Assembly: GCA_028280325.1 (NCBI GenBank) | Contig: JANQLZ010000046.1 | Span: 1 to 37,901 of the forward strand | Source of the DNA: Bacillota bacterium | Lineage (GTDB): Bacteria; Bacillota; UBA994; PWPR01 | Direction: 5' to 3' | DNA length: 37,901 bases | Part shown: one piece after another, positions 24,802-32,980 of the stretch | Layout of the letters: each line of letters begins with the position of its first letter | How positions within the stretch are numbered: the first letter of the stretch is position 1 | Translations under genes and position numbers: made by a program | Notes under the pieces: model-generated | What the model was told of the DNA's origin: nothing | Database searches by the model: none | The model's input: the letters and a program-made list of their open reading frames with translations, nothing else

Positions 24802-25323
24802 ATGGTGGATAGTAATAATAAAAACAATGACGCCTCATCAAAATTAGCTGAAGCTATTGCAGGCCAGGATATAAATAGTTTAAAAGAAATGATATTAGAT
24901 CAAATGGGTATCGATAATCAGGATGAGCTAATTGATCGAGTATTAGAGATTATTGACGATGAAGATGAAAATACAGCAGATAGAAAAGATGAGGCCCAGG
25001 TAGTGGAGCTATATAAAAAGCCCGAAGAATACCGAACAAGCGAGCGTTCCAACGATAAAGATAGTGAAACAGAACCAAATGAAAGGAAGCAAAGTAAAGA
25101 CAGTAGGTTCGACCCGCTGGATCTCTTACTTAATAATAGAGATTTAATATTCAACATGATTAAAGACTCTATTTTTAATGTTAAGCCTGAAGATGACGCC
25201 AGGGTGCAGCTGTTATATGCTTTGAAGCCATTCTGTAATGATAAGAGACAGGATAGAATTGACAGTGCGGTCAAAATGATGGGTATTACAAGATACATTG
25301 AAAAAGCAAAAAAGAAGGAGTAG
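24802..25323 (+). CDS. Acidic linker protein with C-terminal helical domain, unknown
   Basis: This 173-residue protein has an N-terminal helical part (about 1-60, SLKEMILDQMGIDNQDELIDRVLEII), a very polar disordered middle (about 65-105, rich in Lys, Glu, Asp and Ser) and a C-terminal helical domain: FDPLDLLLNNRDLIFNMIKD then LLYALKPFCNDKRQDRIDSA. I recall this C-terminal pattern from small spore-associated proteins in clostridia but cannot name a family. Start is an ATG after AGGGGTG. It is followed by a 6-base gap to the next gene. Confidence 0.65.
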   Translation: MVDSNNKNNDASSKLAEAIAGQDINSLKEMILDQMGIDNQDELIDRVLEIIDDEDENTADRKDEAQVVELYKKPEEYRTSERSNDKDSETEPNERKQSKDSRFDPLDLLLNNRDLIFNMIKDSIFNVKPEDDARVQLLYALKPFCNDKRQDRIDSAVKMMGITRYIEKAKKKE

Positions 25324-25329
25324 GTTATA

Positions 25330-25635
25330 ATGGCTCAACGTCAGGCAATAGTAAATATTGAAGATGGCTCCAAGTCGACAATGACGACAATTGGGCAACC
25401 CTCCCATATTGTCAACAGGGTGGAAAGAGCTTTTGAAATTATTTCTAAAAGAGAGAACATAATACCCATAAAAAAGGAAGAAAAGAAGGAATATGTGAAG
25501 GCATTAAAGGAAAAAAAGAATTTGGAGACCGACGATGTAGTACTATTAGGAGTTATTGCTTTCCTGGTGAACGAAGGTTTTCAAGATAAAACTTTTTTGT
25601 CAACCTTATTTTGGATATTTATGGGTCAGAAGTAA
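25330..25635 (+). CDS. Small protein with a C-terminal hydrophobic segment, unknown
   Basis: The 101-residue product has a Thr/Ser-rich start, a Lys/Glu-rich helical middle (KKEEKKEYVKALKEKKNLE) and a mostly hydrophobic end (VVLLGVIAFLVNEGFQDKTFLSTLFWIFMGQ). AAGGAG precedes the ATG, 6 bases after 24802's stop, so the two form one operon, closed by the terminator at 25681. No function can be assigned; the end fragment VVLLGVIAFLVNE resembles the hydrophobic segments of the upstream cluster only in composition. Confidence 0.65.
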   Translation: MAQRQAIVNIEDGSKSTMTTIGQPSHIVNRVERAFEIISKRENIIPIKKEEKKEYVKALKEKKNLETDDVVLLGVIAFLVNEGFQDKTFLSTLFWIFMGQK

Positions 25636-25680
25636 ATCCTTTAGTGAGAAATTTTTATCGATATATTAATTATAAACATG

Positions 25681-25706
25681 ATACCAGTTTAACTGGTATT
25701 ATTTTT
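25681..25706 (+). terminator. Terminator after 25635
   Basis: ATACCAGTTTAACTGGTAT (25681-25699) is a perfect palindrome that folds to a hairpin with a small loop, followed by tatttttta. A good intrinsic terminator. Confidence 0.85.
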
Positions 25707-25731
25707 TATATTTGTGGAAAAATTTAGTTAG

Positions 25732-25815
25732 GTGTTAGTTGACGTTAAATGTATTGTTACCCAACTGAGCTGGATTTAAATCCAACTCGAAGGACATATC
25801 TAACGCCAAATCTTA
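25732..25815 (+). promoter_or_regulatory. Structured leader of the CDF transporter gene
   Basis: ggtgttag (about 25732-25739) can pair with ctaacgcc (about 25800-25807) as a closing stem with one wobble. Inside are an atgt/acat pair and an extended hairpin around tggatttaaatcca. The AAAGGAG of the CDF gene follows immediately. The arrangement suggests a metal- or ligand-sensing leader. I could not match it to a named riboswitch and did not force one. Confidence 0.45.
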
Positions 25816-25830
25816 AAGGAGTGCTAGCTT

Positions 25831-26721
25831 TTGGTTCAAAGAGAGAAAAAAGCGCGACAGGTATTAGTAATCAGTTTACTAAGCAATGTATTCTTGAGTT
25901 TGTTAAAACTGATAGCAGGGTTCCTGGCCAAAAGCCAGGCGGTGGTAGCCGATGCTGTCCACAGCTTATCTGATGTGCTTTCCACTGTTATTGCTTTGAT
26001 AGGTATTAAATGGAGTAATAAACCTGCTGATGATGACCACCACTATGGACACACTCGAATTGAAGCTATTGCCTCAAAATTTGTAGCCATAGTTCTAATC
26101 ATTACGGCATTAGGGCTAATGCTGGAGGCCATCAGGTCGTTAAGAAATCCTGTAATGCAGCCACCAGGAGCAGCAGCAATTGTTGCAGCGGTTATTTCAA
26201 TAGTCGTTAAAGAGATTATGTTTAAATATGTTTATCGGGTTGGCAAAAGCTTAAACAGCATAGCACTGGTTTCTGATGCCTGGCATAACAGAAGTGACGC
26301 CTTTTCTTCGATAGGTGCTTTAAGCGGCGTTCTTTTGTCTCGTTATGGTGGATACCTGTGGGCCGACTCTGCTGCTGGTCTGATCGTTTCTATTCTGGTA
26401 TTGAAAGTAGGCTTTGATATCTATAAAAAATCAATTCAGCAATTAGTTGACACTGCTCCGGATCAGAAAGTAATGCAGGAAATAAGACAGATTTGCTTGA
26501 GTACTGAGGGTGTGGTTGAGGTTGACGATATGAAAGCCAGAGTTGTTGGACCATATATTCATCTCGACCTTCAAATAGCTGTTAACCCTGACATTACCGT
26601 AAAAAGCGGCCACGACATTGCTGAAAAGGTTGAGAAAAATATCAGTAACAAGGTGCCAAATGCCCATGAAATTATGGTACATGTCAACCCTGCTGAGATA
26701 TTTTCATATAATTCGAAATAA
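25831..26721 (+). CDS. Cation diffusion facilitator (CDF) metal transporter
   Basis: This 296-residue efflux protein has about six membrane segments and a cytoplasmic C-terminal domain. Metal-site motifs are HSLSDVLSTVIAL (first site, DAVHSLSD), the HYGHTRIEA motif and DAWHNRSDAFSS (second site). The C-terminal domain has VEVDDMKARVVGPYIHLDLQIAV, typical of CDF dimerisation domains. The ion (Zn, Fe, Co or Mn) cannot be fixed; HxxxD and DxxxD sites are present. It starts at TTG with AAAGGAG at 9 bases and follows a structured leader. Confidence 0.93.
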   Translation: MVQREKKARQVLVISLLSNVFLSLLKLIAGFLAKSQAVVADAVHSLSDVLSTVIALIGIKWSNKPADDDHHYGHTRIEAIASKFVAIVLIITALGLMLEAIRSLRNPVMQPPGAAAIVAAVISIVVKEIMFKYVYRVGKSLNSIALVSDAWHNRSDAFSSIGALSGVLLSRYGGYLWADSAAGLIVSILVLKVGFDIYKKSIQQLVDTAPDQKVMQEIRQICLSTEGVVEVDDMKARVVGPYIHLDLQIAVNPDITVKSGHDIAEKVEKNISNKVPNAHEIMVHVNPAEIFSYNSK

Positions 26722-26881
26722 TATTACGAAATCTATTAAAAAACCCCGGCAATTTATGTATAATATAACTATTGATCAAATAAAACGTTAATAAGAGGGA
26801 GGGAGAATTGCAGAATAACTGAACTTATGTCTACAATTGCTTAACAAAGTGTCCATAAATCAGGTTAATTAGATAAAGTGG
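26722..26881 (+). promoter_or_regulatory. Leader of the sigma2-like gene A, with a possible mini-uORF
   Basis: TATAAT lies at 26759-26764 without a clear -35. Further down, AGGGAGGGAGA precedes TTG CAG AAT AAC TGA (26808-26822), a four-codon frame. It may be a leader peptide or chance. The distance from this frame to the next gene is about 60 bases. Confidence 0.3.
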
Positions 26882-28393
26882 GTGATTGAGATTAAGGAAG
26901 ATTTAAAACGAATAAAAAGAGGAGAACTGCAGCTGTTTGTTCCAATTGTCGAGCAGTTTCTGGACTCCGTTTATAATACTGCCCAAGATAAATTTGGCCC
27001 TGAACAAGCTGAGTTTATAGTCGCTAATGTGTTTAAAAAACTATACATCAGTATAGTCAGATATTATTATTGGCAAAATCCGGAAAGGTTTATTCACCGA
27101 TCACTGTCCAGAGCCTGTTCTGCCCTTAAATTAAAGTGGTTACCTAAATCTCCAGCTATTGAGCAGAAGGCACCTGCACAGGTGATGAGGAGTGTGTTAT
27201 TAGGTCTGTCACAGATTAGTAAGAGAAAGAGACAGCTAAATGCAATGGTAACAGGGGCAGTTTTCTTACTTGTACCTTTAGTAGTTATTAGTTTTTTACT
27301 CGCTCTTCAGCCTCACAGACAGGCCGAAGGAACTGTATACACCGATAATATTGAACCTAAAAGTATTGTAGCTGAGCCTTTTTGGCGCACCTCATTTCAG
27401 GTAGAAAAGACGGTTAGCAGCATTACCAGGCTCGGGGCAATGGGTATGGCCGTAGATATCTACCAGGCAGACGGAAAGCACTATGTTGAGATCTGGGTAC
27501 TGGGAAAGCTTCTTAAAACTATTCAGCCCCCCAAACATTGCACCTTTGTTACAGGCGATCTGGAAACAGACACCTATATTTTTAGAGAAGGAGGCTTGTT
27601 TTGGAAGTATGACAGCTCTGGTAAAAAGCTTGACTCTTTAAAAGTGGAAGGACACTTGGTCAGCACTTCTCCAAATAATAAGTTCTTAGTGTTCGAGGAA
27701 GCTCCCAACAGTTTTGCCATTATAGATACATTAAACTTGGCTGTCAAAGAAAAAGTAGCTGGAGAATTATTCAGCATAACAGATACTGGAAGTGTTCTTT
27801 TCAGAAATGAGCAAATAGACTTTCTTCCTGAAGGCTACAACCAGGATAACAGGATTAGGCACGCTGTAGTTGATCCGAGAGGCTATATTGCGGCGGTTTT
27901 TGAGAACGGGATTATAGGAGTGTATCACGAGAACGAAATGGTCTGGGAAGCTCAAATTACGTTTCCAACGGTGGGGTCGGCCATCAGCAGAAGATATCCA
28001 GTGGAAAGAGCCTTCATTTTGGCAGGAGAAAAGCAGCTAAATGTAATAATAGAATATGAAAATGGCAGCTTTTTTCAGTCTTTTGATAATCAAAACGGCC
28101 AGGCTGCTGTTGATACCAATGAGACCTGGCATTCCTGTGAGGTGGTTCCGAGGCCTTTAATCTCATCAGATCATCGAGTACTGGCCTATGCTTCACAGAT
28201 CACAGATAATAATAAGTCAGTTAGATATGCAGGGATTTTTAACACCTATACCCGACCAATGAGAGAGATTAAGCTGGATCTTAATCGTCAGTTAGTTTCC
28301 TGGAATATTGAAAACTCAGGTGACGAGTACTACATTTATCTTTTCAGCAATACCCCTTATTACGAGGTTGTGCACATCGATATGAGCGATTAA
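26882..28393 (+). CDS. Sigma-region-2-like / TM / beta-propeller-like protein A
   Basis: I do not know a named family. The 503-residue protein has an N-terminal helical domain (about 1-85; IKRGELQLFVPIVEQF, EQAEFIVANVFKKLY, then WQNPERFIHRSLSRAC) whose spacing recalls ECF sigma region 2. A basic KRKR (114-117) then precedes one membrane helix (about 121-142). The remaining 360 residues are beta-rich with repeated strand motifs such as FLVFEEAPNSFAIIDT and NEMVWEAQITF, like a propeller. Positive-inside places the N-domain in the cytoplasm. No sigma region 4 is present. Start: GTG 26882; comparison with paralog B (29970) suggests an ATT at 26891 as an alternative. Confidence 0.7.
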   Translation: MIEIKEDLKRIKRGELQLFVPIVEQFLDSVYNTAQDKFGPEQAEFIVANVFKKLYISIVRYYYWQNPERFIHRSLSRACSALKLKWLPKSPAIEQKAPAQVMRSVLLGLSQISKRKRQLNAMVTGAVFLLVPLVVISFLLALQPHRQAEGTVYTDNIEPKSIVAEPFWRTSFQVEKTVSSITRLGAMGMAVDIYQADGKHYVEIWVLGKLLKTIQPPKHCTFVTGDLETDTYIFREGGLFWKYDSSGKKLDSLKVEGHLVSTSPNNKFLVFEEAPNSFAIIDTLNLAVKEKVAGELFSITDTGSVLFRNEQIDFLPEGYNQDNRIRHAVVDPRGYIAAVFENGIIGVYHENEMVWEAQITFPTVGSAISRRYPVERAFILAGEKQLNVIIEYENGSFFQSFDNQNGQAAVDTNETWHSCEVVPRPLISSDHRVLAYASQITDNNKSVRYAGIFNTYTRPMREIKLDLNRQLVSWNIENSGDEYYIYLFSNTPYYEVVHIDMSD

Positions 28394-28510
28394 AAGGCAG
28401 TTTTGGGATCAGGCTTTTGCAAATAAACTCCCAGCTCAAGGGTCTTTAAGCAGGATTTATCACTCCTTGAATAGAAGAATATATGGTACGCTGTAAAGGA
28501 GGAATGAGAA

Positions 28511-29695
28511 ATGCAAGAATCAAGATTTGCAACACGGATGCAGGGAATAAAAGGTAATGCAATCAGGGAACTGTTAAAGGTTTCCCAGCAGCCGGGGATG
28601 ATCTCGCTGGCTGGAGGATTGCCATCGCCTGACACATTCGATATCGATACTATTGTAGATATTGTTAAAGATGTCATGCATAATGATGGCCGGAGAATAC
28701 TTCAATATGGATCGACCGAAGGCTATGGCCCGTTGCGTCAGGAACTGACAAAATTTCTGCAAAGCAAAGGCCTGCAGGTGGCTGAGGAAAACCTGTTAAT
28801 ACTTTCCGGATCTCAGCAGGGTATTAACCTGGCTGGCAAAGTGATGTTAAATCCTCATGATAAAGTTGCAGTTGAAAGCCCCTCATATCTGGCAGCACTG
28901 CAGATCTTTAGAACCTATCAAGCTGAGTTTGTAGTTATTCCTGCTGATAAAGATGGGATGAACATCGATATCTTGGAAGAAAAACTTATCTCAGAGAAGC
29001 CAAAGATAGTTTACATTGTGCCAACATTCCAGAACCCGAGCAGCTCGACATTGAGTTTAGCCAGACGTAAACAAGTTGCCGAGTTGTTAGAAAAGTATGA
29101 AACCTTATTAATAGAGGATGATCCCTATGGTTATCTGCGCTACAGTGGGGAGGCTTTGCCATTTGTTAAATCTCTGGACACAACCGAGCAAAGCATCTAT
29201 TTAGGTAGCTTTTCCAAACTGATTTCACCAGGGCTGCGGGTTGGTTATGCTGTCGGCCCCAAAGATGTTATCAGTAAGATGCAGATCGCCAAACAGGGTA
29301 CTGATGTGCATACCAATATGCTGGCCCAGGCTATTGTTGCTGAGTTCCTGAAAAGAGATTTGCTGATTCCTCATATTGAAGAGATCAAAAAGCAATATAA
29401 AGCTAAAAGAGATTTATGTATTGCTGAAATGAACAGGCACTTTCCCAACGAGGCACAGTATAATGTACCGGACGGGGGACTGTTCATCTGGGTTACAATG
29501 CCTGAGGGTATTGATACTAAAGAACTGTTTCATATCGGTATTAAAGAGAAAGTCGCTTTTGTTCCTGGAGAGACATTCTTTGTCGATGGTCGTAAGAATT
29601 GCTTTAGAATTAACTTCTCTAATGCCAGTCATGATAATATTTCAATTGGCATTGAGCGTTTAGGCAAAGCCCTGAAGAGATTTATTGATAGCTAA
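28511..29695 (+). CDS. Class I/II PLP aminotransferase (LysN/MocR-type)
   Basis: This 394-residue aminotransferase is of the 2-aminoadipate/multi-substrate type: ISLAGGLPSPDTF near the N-terminus, LQYGSTEGYGPLR, LSGSQQGINL, YIVPTFQNPSSSTLS, LIEDDPYGYLRY, and the PLP Lys in YLGSFSKLISPGLRVGY. These match the ARO8/LysN group that transfers amino groups of aromatic, branched or aminoadipate substrates. A strong AAAGGAGG precedes the ATG. It lies between the two sigma2-like paralogs, 117 bases after A; no link between them is evident. Confidence 0.93.
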   Translation: MQESRFATRMQGIKGNAIRELLKVSQQPGMISLAGGLPSPDTFDIDTIVDIVKDVMHNDGRRILQYGSTEGYGPLRQELTKFLQSKGLQVAEENLLILSGSQQGINLAGKVMLNPHDKVAVESPSYLAALQIFRTYQAEFVVIPADKDGMNIDILEEKLISEKPKIVYIVPTFQNPSSSTLSLARRKQVAELLEKYETLLIEDDPYGYLRYSGEALPFVKSLDTTEQSIYLGSFSKLISPGLRVGYAVGPKDVISKMQIAKQGTDVHTNMLAQAIVAEFLKRDLLIPHIEEIKKQYKAKRDLCIAEMNRHFPNEAQYNVPDGGLFIWVTMPEGIDTKELFHIGIKEKVAFVPGETFFVDGRKNCFRINFSNASHDNISIGIERLGKALKRFIDS

Positions 29696-29735
29696 GGCTA
29701 TGAAGATGTACTAATTAAATTGGAGGTAAAGATTT

Positions 29736-29891
29736 ATGGATAAATACATTTGTACAGTATGCGGTTATGTGTATGACCCGGAGCAGGGCGCTGATGGAAT
29801 AGAGCCAGGTACATCATTTGCTGATCTGCCTGAAGATTGGCTTTGCCCACTCTGCGGTGTAGGAAAAGAGCTATTTGAAAAAGAAGAATAG
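29736..29891 (+). CDS. Rubredoxin
   Basis: This is a complete 51-residue rubredoxin: [15 protein letters not shown], then [15 protein letters not shown]. The four Cys ligands (two CxxC pairs, about residues 6, 9, 37 and 40) bind one iron. It is an electron carrier typical of anaerobes, for example serving superoxide reductase or rubrerythrin, none of which is in this window. It has TTGGAGG about 9 bases upstream of the ATG and starts 40 bases after the aminotransferase. Confidence 0.96.
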   Translation: MDKYICTVCGYVYDPEQGADGIEPGTSFADLPEDWLCPLCGVGKELFEKEE

Positions 29892-29969
29892 CTAAAACTG
29901 TAATGCTGAAAATATGGTCGCAGGGGAAGTAATCTTATTGAGTTAAGTGTACAAGTGGGGTGAGTACCA

Positions 29970-31454
29970 GTGAAAGACATTCTAAGACGTATCAGACGAG
30001 GCGAGGTTCAGCTGTTTATTCCAATAGCTCAGCAGCATATCGATATTGTCTTCACTCTAGTTCGAGAAAAGTACCCGGAAGAACAGGCTATTACTGTAAG
30101 CAAGAAAATACTCTCCAGGTTATATGAAGACATCGTCAATAAATACAGATGGCAGGATCCGGAGAGATTTGTGAGCAGGTCTTTGACCCGTTCGTGTCAG
30201 GCACATAAAATTGAGTGGCATCATAGCCAAACAGGAAATATGAAAGCCCCGCCTCAAGTTGAAAGGATGCTGTTTGCTAGCTTATCTCGTAACCTAAAAA
30301 GGAAAAGCAATCGCAACCTCGCTGCTGCCAGCGTTATAGGAATCTGTATCATCGTCACTGTTTGCATGGTGTTAATCATGTTTTCGGGCAACAAAGCTGG
30401 GCCTGAGGAGGGAGAAACGCTCTATCAGGCTTTTACCAAGCCAAGTCTGATATATGAAGAGGATATAGCAGTTCGTTATGCCATGAAAGTAGGATACCAT
30501 AAGATTGAAAATATCAGCCAGTTGGGTAGAGAGGGTATGGGGATATCCTATATATCACCCGATGATGAATACTTCATCAGGATTTTCAAGCAGGGAAAAC
30601 TGATCGATACCATCAATATCTCGAAAGGTTTTAGATTAATCTGTGGGGATCTGGATCAGGAATATCTGATAACTGCATCAGATACAAGGATTGAGAAGAT
30701 TGACCTCCAAGGAGGTATGCTTGCTGAGCGGGATGTAGATAATCACTTTATCTGTTTTTCAGCTAACATGCAGTACGGCCTGACAAAAAATAACGGCTCC
30801 TATCAGATTATTGATTTTAGCACTCTGGAAACTAAAGGTAATTACACCGATGATATAATCGGGGTTAGCAACAGCGGCGAAGCAGTGTTTATAAACTATG
30901 ACCTGTATCGTCAAATAAAAAAAGATTATAAAATAGCCCAAACGACCCTGTTGGCTGATGATACAATCATTACAGTTTTCAATGATGGTCTGGTTCTCAG
31001 GCATGATACCGAGAAGGTGATCTGGAAAAGGCAGATCGACCTGGGTGGAGTCTCTAATGGTGATATGGCTCGCAGGATTATAATGGCTGGTGTCATGCAG
31101 AATGATGATAAGATTACTGTAGTCTTTGAAAATGGGGTTGTAACTGCCTTTCAATCCTTTGAGCTTAATCAAGGCGATAAACTGCTTGACCTGGATGACA
31201 CTCAAGTTTTAGGTTCACCACAAGGATGTCAGCCCCAGGTTATTGGAGAAGGCAATGCTTTTGTTTTATACACCTCTTCAGTAGAAACAGGCGATGTTAT
31301 TCGGATGATTGAAACTAGTTCGGTTCCAATGAAAGAGGTTTTTGTCAGCGACCAAAGTGCAGACAAAATTAATATTGAGGGAAAGGCCAGCAGTTATTAT
31401 GTATATGTTCACGGCGGTAGTAGAGTGAAAATATTTAAAGTGGGGTTATCATAA
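29970..31454 (+). CDS. Sigma-region-2-like / TM / beta-propeller-like protein B
   Basis: This 494-residue paralog of the protein at 26882 shares an N-terminal domain (about 1-85; IRRGEVQLFIPIAQQH, LSRLYEDIVNKYRWQDPERFVSRSLTRSC), a basic RKSNR (111-115), one membrane helix (about 117-138) and a beta-rich outside domain. A and B agree at WQ(N/D)PERF(I/V)xRSL(S/T)R(A/S)C and at APxQV, and in the strand ISQLGREGMGISY against ITRLGAMGMAVDI. The GTG start follows GTGGGGTGA at about 7 bases. A role as a membrane-anchored sensor or sigma-like adaptor is inference; no family is known to me. Confidence 0.72.
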   Translation: MKDILRRIRRGEVQLFIPIAQQHIDIVFTLVREKYPEEQAITVSKKILSRLYEDIVNKYRWQDPERFVSRSLTRSCQAHKIEWHHSQTGNMKAPPQVERMLFASLSRNLKRKSNRNLAAASVIGICIIVTVCMVLIMFSGNKAGPEEGETLYQAFTKPSLIYEEDIAVRYAMKVGYHKIENISQLGREGMGISYISPDDEYFIRIFKQGKLIDTINISKGFRLICGDLDQEYLITASDTRIEKIDLQGGMLAERDVDNHFICFSANMQYGLTKNNGSYQIIDFSTLETKGNYTDDIIGVSNSGEAVFINYDLYRQIKKDYKIAQTTLLADDTIITVFNDGLVLRHDTEKVIWKRQIDLGGVSNGDMARRIIMAGVMQNDDKITVVFENGVVTAFQSFELNQGDKLLDLDDTQVLGSPQGCQPQVIGEGNAFVLYTSSVETGDVIRMIETSSVPMKEVFVSDQSADKINIEGKASSYYVYVHGGSRVKIFKVGLS

Positions 31455-31469
31455 AATAACTAAACTTTC

Positions 31470-31490
31470 AGGGGCCATGAGGCCCCTTTA
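31470..31490 (+). terminator. Terminator after protein B
   Basis: AGGGGCC (31470-31476), loop atga, GGCCCCT (31481-31487), then tttat. It separates protein B from the convergent lgt gene. Confidence 0.85.
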
Positions 31491-31497
31491 TCGTGCT

Positions 31498-32235
31498 TCA
31501 GCTATTTTGGTGCTGTCTGCTTTTATACAACATATACGCTAAACTAACTACTATGGCAATTATACTGACCAATTGCGCTGCCCTGATAGGGCCGATCATT
31601 AAGCTGTCTGTCCTTAAGCCTTCGATCCAGAATCGTCCTGCAGAATAACCCAGCGCATACAAAGCGATTATCTGGCCATGATATTTCTTCTTTTTGCGTA
31701 GTACATAAACTAAAATAAAAGCTAAGGCCAGATCCCACAACGATTCATACAAAAATGTCGGATGCCGATAAGCACCATTGATGTAAAAAGCCCAGGGTAC
31801 ATCGGTGATATACCCGTAAGCCTCTTGATTGACAAAGTTACCCCAGCGCCCGATACCCTGAGCTAAGGCGATGCCTGGAGCCAGAATATCGGCCCACTGC
31901 AGAAAATTTATCTTCTTTCTGCGGCAGTACAGCCAGGCGCCAAGTCCGCCAAAAATTAACGCCCCATGGATAGCTAAACCGCCGTGCCATACTCTTATAA
32001 TTTCCAGTGGATATGAGAGGTAATGCTGCAGATCAAATGCTACATAATACAGCCTGGCCCCAATAATACCAGCTGGCATGGCTACCAGTAAAATATCAAA
32101 AATTGTATCTGGGTTAAGCCTCTGCCGTTTTGATTCTCTCCAGGCAAAGATCAAAGCCAGTATAATGCCAATATTTATTAGAATCGCATACCAGTGTATT
32201 GCAAATGGACCGATTCTAATTGCGACTTTATCCAT
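31498..32235 (-). CDS. lgt: Prolipoprotein diacylglyceryl transferase
   Basis: Lgt attaches diacylglycerol to the lipobox Cys of prelipoproteins in the membrane. The 245-residue protein has about seven membrane segments and the signature motifs: IGARLYYVAFDL, HGGLAIHGALIFGG, and GIGRWGNFVNQEAYG (the Lgt signature), then HPTFLYESLWDL. The ATG has GGTGAT upstream. It stands alone, facing the 1.6-kb repeat region. Confidence 0.96.
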   Translation of the reverse strand: MDKVAIRIGPFAIHWYAILINIGIILALIFAWRESKRQRLNPDTIFDILLVAMPAGIIGARLYYVAFDLQHYLSYPLEIIRVWHGGLAIHGALIFGGLGAWLYCRRKKINFLQWADILAPGIALAQGIGRWGNFVNQEAYGYITDVPWAFYINGAYRHPTFLYESLWDLALAFILVYVLRKKKKYHGQIIALYALGYSAGRFWIEGLRTDSLMIGPIRAAQLVSIIAIVVSLAYMLYKSRQHQNS

Positions 32236-32343
32236 AATTTATCACCGCTAGTATTATACCACATCAATAAGCTAACTCAACTTCACAGCTGTTGTTTTTG
32301 AAATAGCTTGTACAATTGGTGGGCGATTGTGGGGCGATTGTTT

Positions 32344-32376
32344 GGCAGTTGGGCAGCATGATACTTTTACTGCTAG
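32344..32376 (-). repeat. Inverted copy of the array flank
   Basis: The reverse complement reads ctagcagtaaaagtatca, then tgcccaactgcc, matching the left-end flank at 97-129 except for a few bases. A second, weaker copy is at about 32601-32636. This flank sits beside 11-bp arrays at each place. Confidence 0.7.
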
Positions 32377-32398
32377 CGCGATGATTTGCCTGTCTATA

Positions 32399-32569
32399 AG
32401 ACCTTAGCCTCTTAACCCTTTCCCAGCTACACTTTTTTAAAGTTTACAACTTTGGGGTCAGGCCATAAACTTGTAAACCAGATCGGTTAATAGATTGGCA
32501 ATATGCTGCTGGATAGTTGGTAGTTGGTTTTTACTATAGCTGAACGATTGCTGGAACAATAGCTTGAAC
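32399..32569 (+). repeat. Long direct repeat, copy A
   Basis: The block from agacctta to cttgaac is about 90% identical to copy B. It contains gtttacaac-type arms around ggggtcagg, the poly-unit tagttggtagttgg, and the start of an 11-bp array. It differs from copy B by a 16-base insertion after cccag. Confidence 0.8.
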
Positions 32570-32719
32570 GCTATTGTGGGGCAATAGGTTGGCGATTGTT
32601 TGGGGGGTGGGTAGTTTGATATTTTTACTGCTGGCGCCATTTACCTTTCTATTTGCAATTGCTGAACGATAGCTTTAACAATAGCTTAAACGATAGCTGA
32701 ACAGTTGTAGGGCGATGGG

Positions 32720-32874
32720 AGACCTTAACCTCTTAACCCTTTCCCAGTTTACAAGTTTGGGGTCAGGCTTTAAACTTGTAAACCAGATCGGTTAATAGAT
32801 TGGCAATATGCTGCTGGATAGTTGGTAGTTGGTTTTTACTATAGATGAACGATTGCTGGAACAATAGCTTGAAC
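32720..32874 (+). repeat. Long direct repeat, copy B, with perfect palindrome
   Basis: This is a second copy of the block at 32399. Here the palindrome is perfect: gtttacaagttt (32747-32758) and aaacttgtaaac (32772-32783), with ggggtcagg in the 13-base loop. A GGGGTCAGG centre with flanking inverted arms is common in REP-type elements mobilised by tyrosine transposases; no transposase gene is in the window. Confidence 0.75.
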
Positions 32875-32980
32875 CATGGCTTAAACGATTGGTGGGAGAT
32901 TGTTTTAGTTAAGGTGATGTCTAACTAATCTAGTTTGCTTATATATAAAAACGTTATATTTGCAACAAAAAGAACCGTCC

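Noticed and set aside
25740-25815. A tRNA on the minus strand (agctcagttggg occurs in the reverse complement of the CDF leader)
   Set aside because: The acceptor stem, anticodon arm and T-arm do not fold in the right order, and no T-loop is present.
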